Below are positions 7,166-14,362 of a DNA stretch of 14,362 nucleotides, one piece after another (the stretch's first letter is position 1; every line of letters starts with the position of its first letter). A program made the translations under genes and the position numbers. The DNA is taken from positions 1-14,362 of the forward strand of contig WRJU01000230.1 of assembly GCA_009778425.1 (NCBI GenBank), in the 5' to 3' direction. The stretch is from Pseudomonadota bacterium. Lineage in GTDB: Bacteria > Pseudomonadota > Gammaproteobacteria > Burkholderiales > Rhodocyclaceae. Below the pieces are notes generated by a model. The model was not told the origin of the DNA. It did not search any database and saw only the letters and a list, made by a program, of their open reading frames with translations.

Positions 7166-7672
7166 ATGCCACGGCATTCGCAATTGCTGATTCTGCCATC
7201 GGTGCTGGATCGTCTGCTGGACGATTCTCCGGGAGAACCGCAGCGTGACGCAGTGCTGTTATTTGGTATGGAGGATTACAAATCAGCACTCGCGCGCGAC
7301 CTTGAAGCCTTACTGAATACCCGCGTGCTGGAGCCCGAAAACCTGGCTCAATACCCATTGGCGGCCCGATCCGTGATCCGGTACGGCATCCCTGACCTCA
7401 CCAGCCTGAGTTTGCTCGACCCGGTAGACCAGGAGCGGCTGCGCGCAGAAGTGCAATATGCCATCGAGAACTTCGAGTCCCGGCTCTCCGATGTCCAGGT
7501 GACGCTCAATATCCCAAAGCAAGAAACGATTAGCTTTGAACGGATGCTGCATTTACGAGTGGATGCGACGCTACAGGTGCATCCGCGCCAACCCCCTGTT
7601 GCTTTCGACGCGACCCTGCGGCTGTCAACGAACGTGTACCAGGTAAACGAACACAGAAACCGTTTGCCATAA
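7166..7672 (+). CDS. tssE: TssE, gp25-like T6SS baseplate wedge protein
   Basis: This 168-residue protein matches TssE in length and layout. An N-terminal L-L-I-L-P-S-V-L-D-R-L-L-D-D segment is followed by L-L-N-T-R, then the gp25 core S-V-I-R-Y-G-I-P-D-L-T-S-L, then the helix and strand A-I-E-N-F-E-S-R-L-S-D-V-Q-V-T-L, and a final beta region. TssE is the homologue of the T4 baseplate wedge protein gp25 and helps nucleate the TssB/TssC sheath. It starts 1 base after the tssL stop. In many clusters tssE stands beside tssB-tssC-hcp; here it sits between tssL and tssA. Confidence 0.9.
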   Translation: MPRHSQLLILPSVLDRLLDDSPGEPQRDAVLLFGMEDYKSALARDLEALLNTRVLEPENLAQYPLAARSVIRYGIPDLTSLSLLDPVDQERLRAEVQYAIENFESRLSDVQVTLNIPKQETISFERMLHLRVDATLQVHPRQPPVAFDATLRLSTNVYQVNEHRNRLP

Positions 7673-7689
7673 CAGGCCAAGGATCAAAT

Positions 7690-7733
7690 CCGTATCGAGG
7701 AATCCCCTGGCGAAAGGCAGGGGGGACTCAAAA
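7690..7733 (-). repeat. Dispersed palindromic repeat, copy 2 (inverted partner at 4947-4991)
   Basis: Read on the - strand, these 44 bases share the first 9 and last 14 bases exactly with copy 1. The central hairpin differs: on the + strand CCCCTG (7704-7709) pairs with CAGGGG (7718-7723) around a changed loop. The copy fills the middle of the 96-bp tssE-tssA gap. Nothing else is apparent in that gap beyond the tssA ribosome site. Confidence 0.75.
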
Positions 7734-7768
7734 ACCGACATAACACCTGAAGAACTGGAAAACGTCCT

Positions 7769-8833
7769 ATGAGCATAAACCTGATTGAAACGCTGGAAAC
7801 CTTATTGCTGCCAATCCCAGGCGATCACCCGGAGGGGGAAAACCCGATCCATTCGGAACGGTTCGATGCGATCCGTGAAGCCAGACGAACCGACAGCCCG
7901 GTACTGCCACAGGGGAAATGGGTTATCCCGCTCAAGGTGGCCGATTGGGACAAGATCCGGCAGTTGTGTGAAGAAGGGTTACGCGAGCACAGCAAGGATT
8001 TGCAACTGGCCGTCTGGTATGCAGAAGCAATGGTCTGTCTGGAGGGTTTTACGGGGGCAGCACTGGGAATGTGCCTGGTTGGGGAGCACCTGCGGCGTTT
8101 CCGGGAAACGCTTTTTCCGAGCGACCCCGAGGAGCGTGTTGCAAAGCTCGAATGGCTGGATATCGAATTGGGGAAAGCGTTACGTCAGGTGCCCCTGACA
8201 GCACAGGATCATGGCGGTTACGGCTGGTATCGCTGGGAAGAATCGCGTGAGATGGAGAACCTGCTTCTGCGCGGGGGGGCGTCGGGACAGAACTCCTATG
8301 ACATCGAACTCAAGGAGGGCAAACTTCCTGCGGGAGATTTCGAGAAGAGCGCACGAGAAACCGGGGCCAGTTGGTATCGGACACGGCTTGGAGAGCTTGC
8401 ACAAACCCGAGCGGCCCATGAAGAACTCACCCGTGCCGTGGAAGAATGCTTTGGGGACGATGCCCCCGGCTTTCTCAAGACACGCGAGGCGCTCGATGTG
8501 TGTCAGGAAGTGATTGAGCGGATGTTTGAGCTTTGCGGCGGCCTTGTCGATTCGGCATTGCCAGTCGAGCAGCCCCAGGAGGCGCTCGATTCTCCTGCTC
8601 AGCCATTCGGCACTGCCGCAGGTTCCATAGGCAGCCGTGCTGAGGCGGTTCGGCAATTGGGTGAGATCGCCAGGTATTTCCGCAAACACGAACCGCACAA
8701 CCCTGTGGGGCTGGTTGCCGCACGCGCGGCAGCATGGGCGGAAATGCCGCTGGAGCGTTGGCTGGAGGAGGTCATCGAAGAGAAAACGGCCCTCAAGCGC
8801 GTACACGAATTGCTGGGTTTTCGTCCCGATTGA
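7769..8833 (+). CDS. tssA: TssA, T6SS baseplate/sheath cap protein
   Basis: This 354-residue protein has the ImpA_N domain at about 10-190. It carries the typical opening L-L-L-P-I-P-G-D-H-P-E-G-E-N-P and the W-x-x-I-R-Q-L-C-E-E-G-L-R-E-H-S-K-D-L-Q-L-A-V-W segment. Its C-terminal part ends with H-N-P-V-G-L-V-A-A-R-A-A-A-W-A-E-M-P-L-E-R-W-L, a feature of shorter TssA proteins. TssA binds the membrane complex, recruits the baseplate, and primes tail tube and sheath growth. GGA at 7757-7759 is a modest ribosome site before ATG 7769. It follows tssE by 96 bp containing the dispersed repeat and precedes the TagR-like gene by 38 bp. Confidence 0.93.
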   Translation: MSINLIETLETLLLPIPGDHPEGENPIHSERFDAIREARRTDSPVLPQGKWVIPLKVADWDKIRQLCEEGLREHSKDLQLAVWYAEAMVCLEGFTGAALGMCLVGEHLRRFRETLFPSDPEERVAKLEWLDIELGKALRQVPLTAQDHGGYGWYRWEESREMENLLLRGGASGQNSYDIELKEGKLPAGDFEKSARETGASWYRTRLGELAQTRAAHEELTRAVEECFGDDAPGFLKTREALDVCQEVIERMFELCGGLVDSALPVEQPQEALDSPAQPFGTAAGSIGSRAEAVRQLGEIARYFRKHEPHNPVGLVAARAAAWAEMPLERWLEEVIEEKTALKRVHELLGFRPD

Positions 8834-8871
8834 TGAAGACAGACCGATAACACCCCGAAGGAAATGAAACG

Positions 8872-9915
8872 ATGAAGTTCAGAATGATTGAATCCGGCTC
8901 AGACAGAAATCCCCGCAAGGGCGTCGGTTCAGTTCTCGCCCTCGCCTTGGCGGCAGCGATCATGTGCACGAGCGGATGCAAGACCACGCCCGAGAACGTG
9001 ACCAATACGCTCGGCATGGAATTCATTCTCGTCCAGCCCGGTGTTTTTCTGATGGGATGTAGCGAAGGGGACACGGAATGCCAGGGCGATGAGAGGCCCC
9101 AACACCCTGTCAAGATCAGCGATGCGTTTTACCTGGGCAAGTTTACAGTCACGCAGGCGCAATGGACGAAAATCATGGGGAACAACCCGAGTCGGTTTCG
9201 GGGGGAGAGCCGCCCTGTTGAAAATGTGTCCTGGGACGATACTCAGGAGTTCATCCGTCGCTTGAATGCCCTGGAAGGCACAACAAAATACCGTCTGCCT
9301 ACGGAAGCAGAATGGGAATATGCGGCACGAACCGGGGTGGCGACGAAGTTTCCCTTTGAGGCAGGGCGCGCGGGCGAGCATGTCTGGTATTGGAACAACG
9401 CGGATGGACAGACGCATCCGGTTGGGGAAAAGCAGCCGAACCCGTGGGGGCTGCACGACATGCACGGAAATGTCTGGGAATGGGTGCAGGACTGGTACGG
9501 CGAAGGGTATTACCTGGCCAGCCTGACTACGACACCGGGTGCCCAGGTCGTCAAGCCGAAGGATCTGCTCAGTGGGCCGAAAATTGTTATCAGTGATCCG
9601 AAAGGGCCGGTTGAGGGGCCAGCCCGCGTTTTGCGTGGAGGCAGTTGGGGCAATGACCTTCGCTATTTGCGCTCGGCGCTGCGCAACGCCTATGCGCCGG
9701 ACTACCGCAGCGCCAACGTTGGTTTCCGGCTGGCGATCTCAGCCGATTCAGGGTGGGCAAGCGGCGTGAAAAGCATGAGAGAAGAGGCAGAGCAGAGCGC
9801 GGCCTCCGTCAACGATGCCATCAAGGAAGCGGCAGAGCCTCTGAAAGTTCCTGAAATCAAGGCCCCCGAAATCAAAGCACCACCCCTGCCGAAGGCGGGG
9901 TCTTTCGGGAAATAA
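8872..9915 (+). CDS. TagR-like lipoprotein or periplasmic protein with formylglycine-generating-enzyme (SUMF1) fold
   Basis: This 347-residue protein has a basic N-terminus, a hydrophobic stretch at about 18-31, then T-S-G-C at 33-36, a weak lipobox with Thr at position -3. The FGE-sulfatase domain runs from about 48 to 292. Its hallmarks are G-V-F-L-M-G-C, P-V-E-N-V-S-W-D-D, Y-R-L-P-T-E-A-E-W-E-Y-A-A-R, G-L-H-D-M-H-G-N-V-W-E-W and V-L-R-G-G-S-W. After R-G-G-S-W there are no cysteines where catalytic FGEs have theirs, so formylglycine synthesis is unlikely. In P. aeruginosa, periplasmic TagR has this fold and stimulates the PpkA kinase that triggers T6SS firing; that is the best model. PpkA, PppA and Fha are not in the window. 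A tail at 293-347 has the repeated P-E-I-K-A. The ribosome site GAAGGA is at 8857-8862, and the stop lies 2 bp before tssF. Confidence 0.8.
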   Translation: MKFRMIESGSDRNPRKGVGSVLALALAAAIMCTSGCKTTPENVTNTLGMEFILVQPGVFLMGCSEGDTECQGDERPQHPVKISDAFYLGKFTVTQAQWTKIMGNNPSRFRGESRPVENVSWDDTQEFIRRLNALEGTTKYRLPTEAEWEYAARTGVATKFPFEAGRAGEHVWYWNNADGQTHPVGEKQPNPWGLHDMHGNVWEWVQDWYGEGYYLASLTTTPGAQVVKPKDLLSGPKIVISDPKGPVEGPARVLRGGSWGNDLRYLRSALRNAYAPDYRSANVGFRLAISADSGWASGVKSMREEAEQSAASVNDAIKEAAEPLKVPEIKAPEIKAPPLPKAGSFGK

Positions 9916-9917
9916 TC

Positions 9918-11783
9918 ATGCCGGGCATGTTCGAGACGCTGTTACCTTACTACGAAGAGGAACTGGCCTTCCTTCGCTCCGAGTCTGGCGGGTTCGCCCG
10001 TCAATATCCAAAACTTGCCGGGCGGCTGAATCTGGAAGGCGACCATTGCGAAGACCCGCACACCGAGCGTTTGATTGAGTCCTTCGCCCTCCTCGCTGCC
10101 CGTATCCGTCGCAAACTGGACGACGAATACCCTGAGATCGTCGAGAGCCTCCTGGAAGTGCTCTATCCGCATTACCTGCGTCCGTTCCCTGCATCGAGCA
10201 TCGTGCAGTTCGAGTTGGACGCGAAACCAGGGATCGGTTCCCGCTACCACATCGCGCGTCTGCAGCCCGTAAAAGCGCCTCCCATCGGCGGCGTTGCCTG
10301 CGAGTTTCGCACCTGCTATCCGGTCGATCTTTACCCGCTTGTCATCAATCAGGCACACCTGAAACTGACCAGCGGCTCGGCCTGGCTCCGCCAGATCGCG
10401 CCGAAGGCGGCTGCGGTGCTGACGCTGGAACTGCAAACACCAGCCAACCTCGCCATCGACAAGATCAACCTTGGGTCGCTGCGCTTCTTCCTGGATGGCG
10501 AAGCATCGTTGATGCATTTGCTCTATGAAGTCCTGCTCTCGCATACCTATCGGGTCCGTGTGGGCGACGGCAGCAACGACCCTGACCGTACCCTGGAACT
10601 GCCGGGCTCAAGCATTGCGCCGGTCGGTTTCTCGCGCGACGAGGGCATGCTGGAGTACGACGACAGATCTTTTCTCGGTTACAGGTTGTTGACCGAATAC
10701 CTCAATTTTCCGAGTAAATTCCTGTTCGTCGAATTCCTGCGCCTCAATGAGATCGCCCCAAAACTCAAAGGCAACAAGCTGGTGATTCAATGCCTGATTG
10801 ACCGTTTCCCCCACACTGACCGCTATCAGCAGTTATTGCACCGCTTATCTGTCGATCATTTCAAGTTGGGGTGCACGCCCATCATCAACCTCTTCTACTG
10901 TTCAGGCGACCCGATCCGCGTCACACATCGGCGCGCTTCCTATCCGGTATGGCCGAACGGCAGCAAGCGTCATGCGTATGAGGTGGTGCAGATCAAGCGC
11001 GTCACAAGGGTTCAGGGTTCCGGGGAGGAGGAGCGCCATGAAGAAGTGCCGCCGTTCTACTCGTTCTGTCATGGGGACGAGGCCGGTTCGACCCGTTTTT
11101 ACTGGCATGCCAGCCGGGAAGCGTCGACGCGACGTAACGATAAGGGCGTGGATGTGCAACTGCACATTGTCGATCTCGATTTCGACCCGGTGCGGCCAGC
11201 GGCAGAAGTTCTAAGCCTGGAATTGCTGTGCAGCAATCGGGATTTGCCGGATCAGTTGTTGTTCGGTGGTGGAGAAAAGAGGCGGGATACCGACTTCACA
11301 CAGTCCGAGCATTCGGTGGTCAGCCGTGTCCGACTTCTACGAAAACCCACGCCCAGCCTGCGTCCGCCGCGCAAACGCGGCCAGCAATGGCGGCTGGTGT
11401 CCCACATGTCGCTCAATTACCTCTCCCTGGTCGATGGGGGGCAGGATGCGATGAAGGAAATGCTGGCGCTCTATGATTTCAGCAACTCGCCTGTTACCAA
11501 ACGGCAGATTCAGGGCATCGTTTCCATCAGCAGCAAACCCGCTACATCGCGCGTCTCCGGTGCGGGTTACTCTGGCTTCGTGCGTGGTACGGAGGTCACG
11601 TTGACACTGGACGAAGAGCATTACGTCGGCGGCAGCGTCTATTTGTTTGCCAGCGTGCTGGAGCGTTTTTTAGCCCTCTATACCTCGCCCAACTCTTTTA
11701 CCCGGCTGCATGTGCGTACCGTGCAGCAAGACGCTGAAGTGGCAGTCTGGCCCGCGCGCTCGGGCGAGGCGCTTGTGATCTGA
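9918..11783 (+). CDS. tssF: TssF, T6SS baseplate protein
   Basis: This 621-residue protein opens with the TssF signature L-L-P-Y-Y-E-E-E-L-A-F-L-R-S-E-S-G-G-F-A-R-Q-Y-P-K-L-A-G-R-L and continues with D-P-H-T-E-R-L-I-E-S-F-A-L-L-A-A-R-I-R-R-K-L-D-D-E-Y. The C-terminal region has the usual F-V-R-G-T-E-V-T-L-T-L-D-E-E-H-Y-V-G-G-S and L-A-L-Y-T-S-P-N-S-F. TssF pairs with TssG and TssE in the baseplate wedge around the VgrG spike. Its ATG is 2 bases after the stop of the TagR-like gene, so coupling is likely; no strong ribosome site is seen. The usual partner gene tssG does not follow; a lipase gene does. Confidence 0.95.
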   Translation: MPGMFETLLPYYEEELAFLRSESGGFARQYPKLAGRLNLEGDHCEDPHTERLIESFALLAARIRRKLDDEYPEIVESLLEVLYPHYLRPFPASSIVQFELDAKPGIGSRYHIARLQPVKAPPIGGVACEFRTCYPVDLYPLVINQAHLKLTSGSAWLRQIAPKAAAVLTLELQTPANLAIDKINLGSLRFFLDGEASLMHLLYEVLLSHTYRVRVGDGSNDPDRTLELPGSSIAPVGFSRDEGMLEYDDRSFLGYRLLTEYLNFPSKFLFVEFLRLNEIAPKLKGNKLVIQCLIDRFPHTDRYQQLLHRLSVDHFKLGCTPIINLFYCSGDPIRVTHRRASYPVWPNGSKRHAYEVVQIKRVTRVQGSGEEERHEEVPPFYSFCHGDEAGSTRFYWHASREASTRRNDKGVDVQLHIVDLDFDPVRPAAEVLSLELLCSNRDLPDQLLFGGGEKRRDTDFTQSEHSVVSRVRLLRKPTPSLRPPRKRGQQWRLVSHMSLNYLSLVDGGQDAMKEMLALYDFSNSPVTKRQIQGIVSISSKPATSRVSGAGYSGFVRGTEVTLTLDEEHYVGGSVYLFASVLERFLALYTSPNSFTRLHVRTVQQDAEVAVWPARSGEALVI

Positions 11784-11817
11784 TGTTTGTTTGAAGGATG
11801 ATCTGGACATCACGCCC

Positions 11818-13674
11818 ATGGAACAACAATTTTCAACCCAACTCAAAAAAGATGGCTCTCAGGTTGGCGAAGGCTTCTGCTCCCCAAGCTCGCTGGACAC
11901 CGTTCAGTGCTTCTCTTTCACGCCGGAGCGGGTGATCCCCATTATTTTTCTGCCCGGCATCATGGGCTCGATTCTGCGGCTGACGGAAAAACAGGTTAAA
12001 AAGCTCAAAGCGAAAAAAAATATCGTCTGGAACCCGGACGATTCGCTCGGAATGCTAAAGAGTATGGGCTTTGGCGGAGACCCTGTTACCCGGCAACTCC
12101 TGCTCGATCCAGACGGAACCGAAGCCAATATCTACCCCGGCGATCCTGAAAGCGAAGAAGGCAAGGCATACCTCAAGAGCAGCATCGTCGCGCCTGACAG
12201 AAATTCACCCTTCTTCGGCGATGATCTCAAAACGAACCCAAAGAGCAAGAGCGCCAAACATAAAGCCTGCGAACGGGGTTGGGGCGAGGTCATGTTCTCG
12301 GCCTATGGCAAGGTGATCAACCGGATGGAAGTGATGATGAACACCATGTTCGGCAGCGATGAAAAGCTGAATCCGGCCTGGAAAGACATCATTGATGACG
12401 GCACCGAAGAAAATGATGACGGCACCAAGAAAGAACCCAAAACCAAAACGTGGGGTGCAACCACGGAGCTGCCCCCTGTCACGGAGAAAGACCTGGAGAC
12501 GATCAGCAAGAACTGCTGCTACCCCGTGCACGTCATCGGCTACAACTGGATTCGCAGCAATGGCGAGCAGGCGTTAATCGTCAGAGACCGCATCAAAGCG
12601 ATCATGCAGGACTACAACGACAAGAAGCGCTGCTGCGAGAAAGTGATCGTGGTCACCCATTCGATGGGCGGACTGGTCGCGCGGGCGATGTGCCACCCGG
12701 ATATCGGCGGTTTTCAAAATACTGTGCTAGGCATCGTGCATGGTGTGCAACCGGCCATCGGGTCGGGAGCCTGTTACCGGCGGATGCTGGCCGGGTTTGA
12801 TACCACCCAGAAGTCGATCTGGCAGATCGGGGTCATCAAAAAACTGGTGGACTATGTCACGAGCTTTGCCTTGGGCGGAAACGGCGAGAGAGTAACGCCG
12901 ATCCTGGCCAACGGCTGGGGAGGCATGGAGCTTTTGCCGAACAAGCGATATGGCAACGGATGGCTGAAGGTGGTGGGTGAAAAAGGGCAGTTCCTGCGGA
13001 AAGACCTGCCGGAGCAGGGAGATCCATACGGAGAAATCTACACGAAAGAGGCTAAAAAAACCTGGTGGGGACTGCTGCGCGAGGAGTGGATCAACCCGGC
13101 GAAAGAAGAAGATAAGGGATTGGACCATACAAGAAAATTATTAGGCCAAGTCGAAAAATTTCACGACAAACTCATGCTTGGAGAAGATCCTTATTACCAT
13201 CCTCTGAGCTACGCCCACTATGGAAATGATCCCGGTTTCAAGAGTTTCCACAATGTGGTGTGGGAGGTTAGCCCGAGAAACACCGCCGCCTCTCCTTATG
13301 ATCAGGAGGGCAGCCCTTCCCAGCCGCCGCCGAAGGCATTGCCGTCCAATTCCAATCCTGATAGCTGGCGCTGCATCAAGGATGATGCCAAAGGCGAAGT
13401 GTCGCTCGAACTCTCCAAAGAGGAGAGCGGAAGCGATTCGAACCAGACAGCGCGCGCCCTCAGGGCCCGGATACGTCCCTCCGCCGAACCGGGGGATCAG
13501 ACCGTGCCGGTGTACTCGGCAGACGATCAACTGAGGAGCGGCAAATTCGCGGGCATCTTCCCTCAAACAGGTTACGAGCATTCGGTGAATTATCTGAACG
13601 AGACGGTGATCCGCACGACCTTGTACTGCGTCGTCCAGATCGCTTTGAAAATGAAATGGGAATGTGGAGGGTGA
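11818..13674 (+). CDS. T6SS lipase effector, Tle4/TplE-like phospholipase (alpha/beta hydrolase)
   Basis: This is a 618-residue protein from ATG 11818; an in-frame TTG at 11791 would add 9 residues. Neither start has a strong ribosome site. The first strand and oxyanion loop are I-P-I-I-F-L-P-G-I-M-G-S at 40-51, as in LCAT/PGAP1-type lipases. The nucleophile elbow is V-V-T-H-S-M-G-G with Ser282, Thr replacing the first Gly of G-x-S-x-G. The likely acid is Asp560 in P-G-D-Q-T-V-P and the base His588 in Y-E-H-S. No signal peptide is seen, which fits T6SS export. The reaction expected for the family is phospholipid ester hydrolysis in the target cell envelope. Size and triad fit Tle4/TplE, and the gene is followed 2 bp later by a Tli4-like lipoprotein, the known immunity type. 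It directly follows tssF. A polar acidic insertion at about 190-215 is low-complexity. Confidence 0.85.
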   Translation: MEQQFSTQLKKDGSQVGEGFCSPSSLDTVQCFSFTPERVIPIIFLPGIMGSILRLTEKQVKKLKAKKNIVWNPDDSLGMLKSMGFGGDPVTRQLLLDPDGTEANIYPGDPESEEGKAYLKSSIVAPDRNSPFFGDDLKTNPKSKSAKHKACERGWGEVMFSAYGKVINRMEVMMNTMFGSDEKLNPAWKDIIDDGTEENDDGTKKEPKTKTWGATTELPPVTEKDLETISKNCCYPVHVIGYNWIRSNGEQALIVRDRIKAIMQDYNDKKRCCEKVIVVTHSMGGLVARAMCHPDIGGFQNTVLGIVHGVQPAIGSGACYRRMLAGFDTTQKSIWQIGVIKKLVDYVTSFALGGNGERVTPILANGWGGMELLPNKRYGNGWLKVVGEKGQFLRKDLPEQGDPYGEIYTKEAKKTWWGLLREEWINPAKEEDKGLDHTRKLLGQVEKFHDKLMLGEDPYYHPLSYAHYGNDPGFKSFHNVVWEVSPRNTAASPYDQEGSPSQPPPKALPSNSNPDSWRCIKDDAKGEVSLELSKEESGSDSNQTARALRARIRPSAEPGDQTVPVYSADDQLRSGKFAGIFPQTGYEHSVNYLNETVIRTTLYCVVQIALKMKWECGG

Positions 13675-13676
13675 CG

Positions 13677-14362
13677 ATGAAGGCTTTCTGGCGCATTGCT
13701 CTCTTTGCCTCCGTGCTTGCAGGCTGCACGGGAACGCTCTCCACCTTTGATGACAGGACACCGACGATGAACAATATTCCCCCGAAGATCGCAACGCTCT
13801 TCCAGAAGACCAAGACCGCGTGCTTTGGCCGGTTCATGATCGACCTGCCCGAATCCGCACAACTCGTCTGGGGGCCGATGGCGGTTCCCTATAGCATGAG
13901 CGTCTATCCCGGCGAGGGGCCAAAGATCAAGGCTGAAATCAAGGCCAAGGTCGATGAGATCACCAGCGTGAAGCATACCGAAGAACCCTCGATGCTGATC
14001 GGCGTTTTTGACAGCGTTAACCCTGACAGTAAGGTCGTGGCGGGATATGAAAATCGGTTTGACACCTTAGGTGCTCAACTCTATTCCTATATCCGGCTGG
14101 ACAAGACGGCATTCGCTCAGTCGAGACCCTCTGTAGCGTTAGTTGTTAGTGACGAAAATGCCCGATTAGGAATTAGGGAAGATAAAACACTATATAAACA
14201 GAAAGTTGAGGAACTATTAGACGTGGCTCGCCGCCTGCGGCTGCGCAACGAGAACGAAATCCCGGATGAACCGGGGGTGTGCATCGAAGAGGGGTTTATT
14301 GCCTCGCCGCTTGATTTCCGCAGCGAACGCATCGCCATTGGCTTCCGTTTCCCGGAAATGCC
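13677..14362 (+). CDS. Tli4-like T6SS immunity lipoprotein, partial (3' end outside window)
   Basis: The frame is open from ATG 13677 to the window end, giving 228 residues without a stop. The signal peptide ends in V-L-A-G-C, a good lipobox with lipidation at Cys17. The Tli4 N-terminal pattern follows as A-C-F-G-R-F-M-I-D-L-P, and the visible C-terminal domain begins P-G-V-C-I-E-E-G-F-I-A. The last segment, E-R-I-A-I-G-F-R-F, matches the equivalent strand in the protein at 750-2015. It begins 2 bases after the lipase stop, and GGAGGG at 13666-13671 serves as ribosome site, so effector and immunity are made together. It should neutralise that lipase in the periplasm. About 90 bases (14131-14220) are much more AT-rich than their flanks. 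Confidence 0.85.
   Translation, partial: MKAFWRIALFASVLAGCTGTLSTFDDRTPTMNNIPPKIATLFQKTKTACFGRFMIDLPESAQLVWGPMAVPYSMSVYPGEGPKIKAEIKAKVDEITSVKHTEEPSMLIGVFDSVNPDSKVVAGYENRFDTLGAQLYSYIRLDKTAFAQSRPSVALVVSDENARLGIREDKTLYKQKVEELLDVARRLRLRNENEIPDEPGVCIEEGFIASPLDFRSERIAIGFRFPEM

Noticed and set aside
8834..8846. TGAAGACAGACCG also found near 3732, after two unrelated stop codons
   Set aside because: A 13-base match without extended similarity or pairing may be chance; it was not strong enough to call a repeat.
9883..9900. Hairpin-like CCCCTGCC-GAA-GGCGGGG at the end of the TagR-like gene as a third copy of the dispersed repeat
   Set aside because: It has a bulge and lacks the conserved 9- and 14-base arms, and it lies within coding sequence.
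13141..13976. Long - strand frames opposite the lipase end and the immunity gene
   Set aside because: The + strand frames there have a catalytic triad and a lipobox; the antisense frames show no domain.

Overview
This window is part of a type VI secretion system (T6SS) locus of a Gram-negative proteobacterium. Gene content and style (tssJ-tssK-tssL-tssE-tssA-tssF, PAAR, lipase effector, Tli4-like immunity lipoproteins) fit a beta- or gammaproteobacterium. Base composition is mid to high GC in the core genes and clearly lower in one immunity gene. I cannot name the species. All recognised genes are on the + strand, and no stretch longer than about 180 bp lacks a gene.

Layout. (a) 1-2015 is an accessory immunity segment: the 3' end of one Tli4-like gene, a small three-helix membrane protein, and a complete AT-rich Tli4-like lipoprotein gene. 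(b) 2158-4109 holds a membrane-anchored protein that resembles the Tla3/DUF2875 lipase-adapter family at a distance, then a stand-alone PAAR spike-tip protein. (c) 4289-7672 holds tssJ (outer-membrane lipoprotein), tssK (baseplate), tssL (inner-membrane DotU type) and tssE (gp25-like baseplate wedge). (d) 7769-11783 holds tssA, a lipoprotein-like formylglycine-generating-enzyme-fold protein (TagR-like) without the catalytic cysteines, and tssF. (e) 11818-14362 holds a Tle4/TplE-like phospholipase effector with a full Ser-Asp-His triad, followed 2 bp later by a third Tli4-like lipoprotein that runs off the window.

How it works together. TssJ and TssL belong to the envelope-spanning complex. 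TssK, TssE and TssF are baseplate parts, and TssA caps and primes sheath assembly. PAAR sharpens the spike, the lipase is a likely periplasm-targeting cargo, and the Tli4-like lipoproteins protect the producer or kin. The Tla3-like protein may load a lipase on the spike. The core genes tssB, tssC, hcp, vgrG, tssG, tssH and tssM are not in the window. The effector-immunity pair stands directly after tssF, where tssG usually lies.

Non-coding structure. A 44-45 bp palindrome-centred repeat occurs in opposite orientation in the tssJ-tssK and tssE-tssA gaps. The tssJ-tssK gap carries three hairpins in about 110 bp. A 20-bp near-identical direct repeat flanks the AT-rich immunity gene.
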